From NCBI GenBank assembly GCA_963714055.1, contig OY970227.1, positions 124,001 through 188,000 on the forward strand: a stretch of DNA of 64,000 nucleotides, read 5' to 3'. Shown in pieces: positions 59,011-64,000 of the stretch. Each line of letters starts with the position of its first letter. The stretch's first letter is position 1. A program made the translations under genes and the position numbers. Source of the DNA: JACDBE01 sp963714055. GTDB taxonomy: Bacteria; Actinomycetota; Acidimicrobiia; Spongiisociales; UBA5794. The notes below the pieces were generated by a model. The model did no database searches, was not told where the DNA came from, and was given only the letters and a program-made list of their open reading frames with translations.

Positions 59011-60537
59011 ATGGGCAGGGTGACCGTCGCCGCCGGCTCGCAGCTCGCCGCCGATGCCGGGGCCGCCATCGCCGACGCCGGGGGGAACGCCGTCGATGCC
59101 GCCGTCGCCGCGGTCATGACCACGATGTGCACCGACCCCGGCATCGTCGCCCCCGGGGCGTGTGGATTCGTCACGGTCCACGCCGCCGAAGATGAGCCGG
59201 CCGTCTTCGACGGGTACGCCGAGATGCCGGGCAGGAGCGCACCGCCGGAGGCCTTCGGGTCGGGGCGTCCCGTCCGGCTCGACTATGGCGGCGGCATCGA
59301 CACCGTGGTGGGGTACGGGTCGGTGGCGGTGCCCGGGATCCACGCCGCCCTCGAAGAGGCCTGGCGGCTGTACGGCAGGATCCCGTGGCGCCAGCTCTTC
59401 GAGCCGGCGATCGCCGCGGTCCGTGGCGGCTTCCCGTTGTCGCCCCCGGCCGCCGAGTACCTCGGCTTCGCCCACGACGCCGTGTTCGGGTGGGAGGAAG
59501 AGTCCCACTCGGTGTTGCATCACCCCGACGGCTCGCCGTACCGCGCCGGTGACATCGTCTCGGTCCCTCATCTCGCCGACACGCTCCAGCTCATCGCCGA
59601 CGAGGGAACAGACGCGCTCTATCGCGGCGATCTCGGTGCGGCGATCGTCGATGCGGCGGCGGCCGACGGAGGACTGCTCGGCCGCGACGACCTGGCCGCC
59701 TACAGGGCGTTGCGCCGCCGGCCGCTCGGCTTCGACCTCGGCGGCTGGTCGGTGCGGACCAACCCGCCGCCGGCGGTCGGCGGCTCCACCATGGCGGCGG
59801 TGGCGTTGCTCGCCGTCGCCTCCGGTTGGACCGGGTGGAGCCAGGCGGACGTCGCCGCCCTCGTCCGGGTGCAGCGGGCCGTGCTCGACTACCGGCGCCA
59901 GGAGCTCACCGTGCCCGGTGCCATCGGCGACGCCATCACCGAGCTACTCGAGGCGGCGAACGCAGGCGACATCGGCCGCTTGCTGTCGTCCCCGTCGACC
60001 TCGCACTGCTCCGCGGCAGACAGCGAGGGCACCGTCTGCGCGGTGACCGTTTCCGCCGGGTACGGCTCCGGGGCGATGCCGCCCGGGACCGGCTTCTGGC
60101 TCAACAACTCGCTGGGTGAGCTCGAGCTGCATCCCACCGGGTACCACGGGCTGGCACCGGGCACCCGCCTGATCTCCAACATGGCGCCGACCACGGCCCG
60201 CAACGGTGAGAAGGCGATCGCCGTCGGCTCCGCCGGCGCCGATCGCATCACCACGACGCTGAGCGCCATCCTCCTCAACACCCTGGTGTTGGGGATGCCG
60301 CTCGATGCCGCGGTGCACCACCCCCGCCTCCATGTCGAGGTCTTCGACGGCGTCGACCTCATCGCCCACGAGCCCGGGATCCCGGTGGAGCCGGTCGACG
60401 GGCTCGGCCGGCGGGCCTTCCCGCCGCTGTCGATGTACTTCGGCGGCGCCCAGGCGGCGTTCACCGACGGGCACGGTGAGCTGGTGGCGGTGGCCGATCG
60501 ACGCCGTGACGGCGGGGTGGCCACCGGCGGCAGCTGA
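59011..60537 (+). CDS. gamma-glutamyltransferase family Ntn-hydrolase, cytoplasmic form
   Basis: 508 residues. N-terminal AADAGAAIADAGGNAVDAAVAAVM and GIVAPGACGFVTVH match the GGT fold. The self-cleavage site that exposes the catalytic threonine reads STSHCSAADSEGTVCAVT (canonical TTH followed by S-x-x-D). GTGFWLNNSLGEL and ISNMAPTTA-NGEKAIAVGSAGADRI bind the glutamyl group. There is no signal peptide, so it acts in the cytoplasm. It may act on glutathione-like or other gamma-glutamyl compounds. It is convergent with the SCO1664/DUF3090 operon. Confidence 0.88.
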   Translation: MGRVTVAAGSQLAADAGAAIADAGGNAVDAAVAAVMTTMCTDPGIVAPGACGFVTVHAAEDEPAVFDGYAEMPGRSAPPEAFGSGRPVRLDYGGGIDTVVGYGSVAVPGIHAALEEAWRLYGRIPWRQLFEPAIAAVRGGFPLSPPAAEYLGFAHDAVFGWEEESHSVLHHPDGSPYRAGDIVSVPHLADTLQLIADEGTDALYRGDLGAAIVDAAAADGGLLGRDDLAAYRALRRRPLGFDLGGWSVRTNPPPAVGGSTMAAVALLAVASGWTGWSQADVAALVRVQRAVLDYRRQELTVPGAIGDAITELLEAANAGDIGRLLSSPSTSHCSAADSEGTVCAVTVSAGYGSGAMPPGTGFWLNNSLGELELHPTGYHGLAPGTRLISNMAPTTARNGEKAIAVGSAGADRITTTLSAILLNTLVLGMPLDAAVHHPRLHVEVFDGVDLIAHEPGIPVEPVDGLGRRAFPPLSMYFGGAQAAFTDGHGELVAVADRRRDGGVATGGS

Positions 60538-60556
60538 GCCGGTTGCCACCGATCGA

Positions 60557-61225
60557 TCACTGGATCGGCCAGGGGTATGCCGGGCGGTCGCCGGGCGGAT
60601 CGGGGTGGTGTCGCCGCGCCAGCAGCGACTCGACCCTGGCCACCGTCGCCGCGGCGGCGTCGTCACCCAGGTCGTCGCCGATCGCTTCTGCCCACTCGTC
60701 GCCCAGCCGTGCCCGTAGCTCCTGCAACCGGTCGAGCTCGGCTGCTGGGACCGGGCGCCCGGCGAACGCCCACAGCACGGTCCGCAACTTGTCCTCGGTG
60801 TGGAAGGTGAGGCCGTGGTCGATCCCCACCATGCCGGTGCCGTCGGACCGGCGCAGGATGTGGCCCAGCTTGCGGTCGGCGTTGTTGCACACAACGTCGA
60901 GGACCGCCAGTGCCCACAGGGACGGGTCGCCGCTCCGCACCAGGGGGAGCGGGTCGAAGTCGTCGTCGGTGTCGACCCAGCGCTGCACCGCTCCCGGCCC
61001 GTATACCCCGTCGCCGATCACCGTCTCGGGCACCCATCCCGGGGCGATCACATCGGCCAGGCGGGAGGTCCACACCTCTCGCCGGCCGAGGGTCCGGGGG
61101 TCGAAGTCCCACAGCGGCTGGACGCCGGCGTCGGGCTTGTAGACGACCCGCTCGCCGTCGGCCGTCGTCCCCAGCAGGGTCGCATTGGAGGCGGCGACGT
61201 ACCGACCCTCGACCTCGGTGACCAC
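60557..61225 (-). CDS. SCO1664-family protein (PI3/4-kinase-like fold)
   Basis: 222 residues from GTG 61225; a CTG at 61255 overlapping the DUF3090 stop (CTGA) would add ten. YVAASNATLLGT, VVYKPDAGVQPLWDFD-RTLGRREVW, LAVLDVVCNNADRKLGHIL and MVGIDHGLTFH reproduce the PI3/4-kinase-like catalytic pattern (D-x-x-x-x-N and DHG). Biochemical function is not known. It belongs to a conserved actinobacterial cluster with DUF3090 and a phosphoglycerate-mutase-like protein, often near mshC. Confidence 0.85.
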   Translation of the reverse strand: MVTEVEGRYVAASNATLLGTTADGERVVYKPDAGVQPLWDFDPRTLGRREVWTSRLADVIAPGWVPETVIGDGVYGPGAVQRWVDTDDDFDPLPLVRSGDPSLWALAVLDVVCNNADRKLGHILRRSDGTGMVGIDHGLTFHTEDKLRTVLWAFAGRPVPAAELDRLQELRARLGDEWAEAIGDDLGDDAAAATVARVESLLARRHHPDPPGDRPAYPWPIQ

Positions 61226-61251
61226 GGGACACCACCTCGCGGCGTCCGTGC

Positions 61252-61740
61252 TCAGGGTCGGTGCCCCCGCAGGTCGCCGTTGGTCAGCGGGCAGGGGTGA
61301 CCATCGGGATCCATGGCCAGCCCGCACCGCGGGCAACGAGGTCGCCCGGACATCACGGCGACGGCCGCCACCCGCGCCGCCGCCCGGAGTTGGGCGGTGC
61401 TCATCACGTGGGTCACCGAGACCGCGCCCTCGTCGGTGGGCACCAGGGTGACGGCAACGGTGCCGGTCCCCTCGTCGTAGGCGAGCTCGAGCTCGGAGAC
61501 GCGGAACGCCACGACGTCCGGCACGGCCAGCTCGCCTACCTCGAAGTCGTCGGCGGCCTCTTCGAGCTCGTGATCGACGAGGATGCGACCGGCGTCGACG
61601 GCGAGGGCGGCCACCTGGCCCTTCTCCACCAGGTACCACGACCGGGTGCCTCCGGCGTCGACCTGCAGATAGAAGGTGCGGTACCCCGGTTCGCCGATGA
61701 ACCCGGGGATGAAGCTGTCGACCAGGCGGGGTTCCGTCAT
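61252..61740 (-). CDS. DUF3090 family protein with C-terminal zinc-ribbon
   Basis: 162 residues. FIPGFIGEPGYRTFYLQVDAGG, SWYLVEKGQVAALA and FRVSELELAYDEG define DUF3090. The tail CPRCGLAMDPDGHPCPLTNGD holds Cys residues for a small zinc ribbon. Function unknown. The ATG overlaps the phosphatase stop (ATGA) and its own stop overlaps the next gene's frame. Confidence 0.9.
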   Translation of the reverse strand: MTEPRLVDSFIPGFIGEPGYRTFYLQVDAGGTRSWYLVEKGQVAALAVDAGRILVDHELEEAADDFEVGELAVPDVVAFRVSELELAYDEGTGTVAVTLVPTDEGAVSVTHVMSTAQLRAAARVAAVAVMSGRPRCPRCGLAMDPDGHPCPLTNGDLRGHRP

Positions 61741-62333
61741 GGCGGCACCAGGTGGTGGTTCACCCTGGGCACGCGAACGAAACCGTCCGTCAGCTCGATC
61801 TCGCTGAGGCTGGTCGGACCGACCTCGAGCCGGTGGAGGAGGTCGAGTGGCATGCCGAGATAGTGGCACAGCAGGGCGCGGACGACGTCGGCGTGGGTGA
61901 CCACCACCACGGTCTCGCCTCGGTACCCGCCGGCCAGCTTCTCGGTGGCGGCCACCGAACGCTGCCGCACCTCGTCGAGGGTCTCGCCGCCGGGGAACCG
62001 GAACCGGGCCGGGGACGCCATCAGGGTTCGCCACGCCGCCAAGCGACGCAGGTCGGACAGCTTCCTTCCCGACCAGGTGCCGTAGTCGACCTCGGCGAAG
62101 GCCCTGTCGACCCGTGCTCGGAGCCCCGTCGCCCGCCCCACGAGGGCGGCCGTCTGCCGGCACCGCTCCATCGGCGAGGTGACGATGGCGACGGCGGCAG
62201 ATTCGGCGAGGGCGAGCCCGGCGACGCCGGCTGCCTCGACCCCACCCGGCGAGAGCGGGATGCCGGGCAGGCGGCCGGACAGCACCTTGCCCGTCTCGGC
62301 CGTGGCGGCGTGGCGCACCAGGAGCAGTCGCAT
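61737..62333 (-). CDS. histidine phosphatase family protein (MSMEG_4193 type)
   Basis: 198 residues. Catalytic RHG-type motif appears as LLLVRHAATAETGKVLSGR, followed by VTSPMERCRQTA, the Glu in FAEVDYGTWSGRKL and the second His in VVVVTHADVVRALLCHYLG. First gene of the three-gene operon; substrate unknown. A minus-strand TAGGCT lies eight bases before the ATG. Confidence 0.9.
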   Translation of the reverse strand: MRLLLVRHAATAETGKVLSGRLPGIPLSPGGVEAAGVAGLALAESAAVAIVTSPMERCRQTAALVGRATGLRARVDRAFAEVDYGTWSGRKLSDLRRLAAWRTLMASPARFRFPGGETLDEVRQRSVAATEKLAGGYRGETVVVVTHADVVRALLCHYLGMPLDLLHRLEVGPTSLSEIELTDGFVRVPRVNHHLVPP

Positions 62334-62341
62334 CGCCCCGG

Positions 62342-62347
62342 AGCCTA
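62342..62347 (-). promoter_or_regulatory. putative -10 hexamer of the phosphatase/DUF3090/SCO1664 operon
   Basis: Minus-strand TAGGCT, eight bases before ATG 62333, without ribosome binding site. Confidence 0.45.
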
Positions 62348-62375
62348 GGGAGGTCCCGATACGCCGCAGCGACCG

Positions 62376-64000
62376 TCAGTCCGTCGCCGCCGCCAGGGCG
62401 GCGTGGGCCGCCGCCAAGCGCGCCACCGGGACCCGGTACGGGGAGCAGCTCACGTAGTCGAGCCCGTAGCGGTGGCACAGGGCGATCGAAGCCGGATCTC
62501 CGCCATGCTCGCCGCAGATCCCGGTCTCCAGCCCGGGCCGAGCCTGTCGGCCGGCAGAGACCGCCATCTCGATCAAACGGCCCACCCCGGCGTCGTCCAA
62601 CGTGGCGAACGGGTTCGCGTCGAACACCCCCTGCTGAACGTAGGCCATCAGGAAGCCGGCCTCGGCGTCGTCACGGCTGATGGCGTAGGTGGTCTGGGTG
62701 AGGTCGTTCGTCCCGAAGGAGAAGAACTCGGCGGTCTCGGCGATGTCTCCGGCGGTGAGCGCTGCCCGTGGCGTCTCGATCATGGTGCCGATCTGGAACG
62801 CCAGCTCACCACCTCGCTCCTCCAGCACGGCGGCGGCTGTCTCCTGGAGCAGCGCTGCCATCCAGGCAACCTCCCCGCCGTCGACCACCAGCGGGATCAT
62901 CACCTCCGGCCGGACGTCGACCCCGCGGTCACGCACGTCGCAGGCCGCCTCGATGATCGCCCGGATCTGCATCCGGCTGACCTCGGGGTAGACCACGCCG
63001 AGACGGACCCCACGCAGCCCGAGCATCGGGTTGGTCTCGCGCAGGCGCTCGACCGCGTGGACCAGCTGCTCGGAGTGCTCCAGGGCCGCCAGCGACTCGT
63101 CGATGGCCTCCAGGGATGCGGCGGCCCGCAGCCGTATCTTGCGATCGGCCACCTCCTTGACCAGCCCCTCCCAGGCGGGGAGGAACTCGTGGAGGGGCGG
63201 GTCGATGAGCCGGATCACCACCGGCTGGCCGTCCATCGCCTCGAACAGGCCGCGGAAGTCGGCACGCTGCATGGGAAGGAGCTGATCGAGCGCCTCCCGG
63301 CGATCGGTCGGGCTCACCGCCATGATCATCCGTTGCACGATCGGCAGCCGTTCCTCCTCGAAGAACATGTGCTCGGTGCGGCACAAGCCGATCCCTTCCG
63401 CCCCGTACGACCGGGCCCGGATTGCGTCGGCGGGATAGTCGGCGTTGGCCCGCACCCCCAAACGGCGGAACCCGTCGGCCCAGCCGAGCAGCTCGACCAG
63501 AGCCGGGTCCGAGAGGTCGGGGACGAAGGTCTCGATCTCGCCGGCGTACGCCTCGCCGGTGGTTCCGTCGATCGACGCCCAATCTCCCTCGGCCAGGAGG
63601 TGTCGGCCCACGCGGACCACCCGGTCGGTGAGGTCGATGTCGAGGGTGGACATGCCAACCACGGCCGGCTTGCCGAACTGGCGGGCAACCAGCGCGGCGT
63701 GGCTGGTACGGCCACCGCGGCTGGTGAGGATGCCCTCGGCGGCGATCATCCCGTGGACGTCGTCGGGTCTGGTCTCCGGGCGGACCAGGAGCACCTTGCG
63801 GCCCTCGGCGTGCCAGCGCTCGGCCAGGTCGGGGTCGAGAGCGACGATGCCGACGGCTGCGCCTGGGGAGGCGTCCACCCCGGACCCCAGACGGCGTCCC
63901 TCGGCGATGGCCGACGCCCGAGCCGCCACCGCCAGCTGGGGATGGAGGAAGAAGTCGACCTGTTCGGTCGAGACCCTGGATACCGCCTCTTCACGGGAGA
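62376..64000 (-). CDS. ppdK: pyruvate, phosphate dikinase, C-terminal part (5' end outside window)
   Basis: 541 residues are visible. The phosphohistidine domain carries GILTSRGGRTSHAALVARQFGKPAVVG with the swivelling catalytic His. The PEP/pyruvate TIM barrel has GIGLCRTEHMFF, LEFIDPPLHEF-type VIRLIDPPLHEFLP, FFSFGTNDLTQTTYAISRDD and the catalytic Cys in GICGEHGGDPASI. It interconverts PEP and pyruvate with ATP/AMP and Pi. The N-terminal ATP-grasp domain lies beyond the window. Confidence 0.95.
   Translation of the reverse strand, partial: SREEAVSRVSTEQVDFFLHPQLAVAARASAIAEGRRLGSGVDASPGAAVGIVALDPDLAERWHAEGRKVLLVRPETRPDDVHGMIAAEGILTSRGGRTSHAALVARQFGKPAVVGMSTLDIDLTDRVVRVGRHLLAEGDWASIDGTTGEAYAGEIETFVPDLSDPALVELLGWADGFRRLGVRANADYPADAIRARSYGAEGIGLCRTEHMFFEEERLPIVQRMIMAVSPTDRREALDQLLPMQRADFRGLFEAMDGQPVVIRLIDPPLHEFLPAWEGLVKEVADRKIRLRAAASLEAIDESLAALEHSEQLVHAVERLRETNPMLGLRGVRLGVVYPEVSRMQIRAIIEAACDVRDRGVDVRPEVMIPLVVDGGEVAWMAALLQETAAAVLEERGGELAFQIGTMIETPRAALTAGDIAETAEFFSFGTNDLTQTTYAISRDDAEAGFLMAYVQQGVFDANPFATLDDAGVGRLIEMAVSAGRQARPGLETGICGEHGGDPASIALCHRYGLDYVSCSPYRVPVARLAAAHAALAAATD

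Overview
The window is a high-GC, gene-dense piece of a bacterial chromosome that looks like a deep-branching member of the Actinomycetota. The evidence is an actinobacterial integration host factor (mIHF), a degenerate PriA lacking the helicase Walker A, the histidine phosphatase / DUF3090 / SCO1664-like trio, an AUC-initiated infC, many GTG starts, and a 23S rRNA of about 3,090 nt once its intron is removed. The 16S resembles Acidimicrobiia-type sequences from memory only, so the class is an inference. No phage, plasmid, insertion sequence, CRISPR array or tRNA gene was found; the only mobile DNA is a group I intron in the 23S gene.

Layout. 1-970: 3' part of a RelA/SpoT-type (p)ppGpp enzyme. 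1025-4856: an MBL-fold hydrolase, a DrrAB-type ABC exporter on the minus strand, and a divergent WYL regulator. 5013-13025: aspS, rarA, a DoxX-like protein, a small membrane protein, hisS, alaS. 13022-20991: a tightly overlapped run ruvX-mltG-aroE-prepilin peptidase-aroC-aroK-aroB-pepQ-efp-nusB. 21075-35909: a PyrR-binding RNA followed by pyrR-pyrB-pyrC-carA-carB-pyrD-pyrF, then mihF, a cytidylate-kinase-like gene in the usual gmk position, rpoZ, coaBC, priA, def and fmt. 35961-37685 (minus): an AHSA1-family protein with its ArsR regulator, and a PPK2 kinase. 37751-43045: rpe, a REC-GGDEF protein, then an FMN riboswitch controlling ribD-ribE-ribBA-ribH. 43046-51103: infC-rpmI-rplT, a SpoU methyltransferase, pheS-pheT, a 3-methyladenine DNA glycosylase, tyrS and a small membrane protein. 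51104-57346: one rRNA operon (16S-23S-5S) with processing stems and a terminator. 57451-64000: a TPR protein, an SSB with an unusual N-terminal tail, a gamma-glutamyltransferase family protein, the SCO1664/DUF3090/phosphatase operon, and the 3' part of ppdK.

The most striking element is a 705-nt group I intron at 55458-56162, inserted in 23S rRNA after the U equivalent to E. coli 1931. It has a nearly complete readable core (P3, P4, P7, P8, P9, terminal G) and encodes a single-motif LAGLIDADG homing endonuclease whose reading frame is threaded through the ribozyme core.

A second window-wide feature is quality-related. Twenty reading-frame breaks occur in thirteen conserved genes (among them aspS, carB, aroB, fmt, ribBA and ssb). 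Every one is repaired by removing a single base, none by adding one, and thirteen of the twenty lie between 1.3 and 7.5 kb if the mpg and later ones are set aside as scattered. This reads as insertion-type consensus error, not gene decay. It also creates an apparent DNA-glycosylase/TyrRS fusion that is not real.

Expression signals. Several genes have a TANNNT hexamer ending 6-8 nt before the start codon, which suggests leaderless transcripts. Operon genes mostly overlap by ATGA or GTGA, and at least one junction (nusB) has CTGA with no canonical start available.
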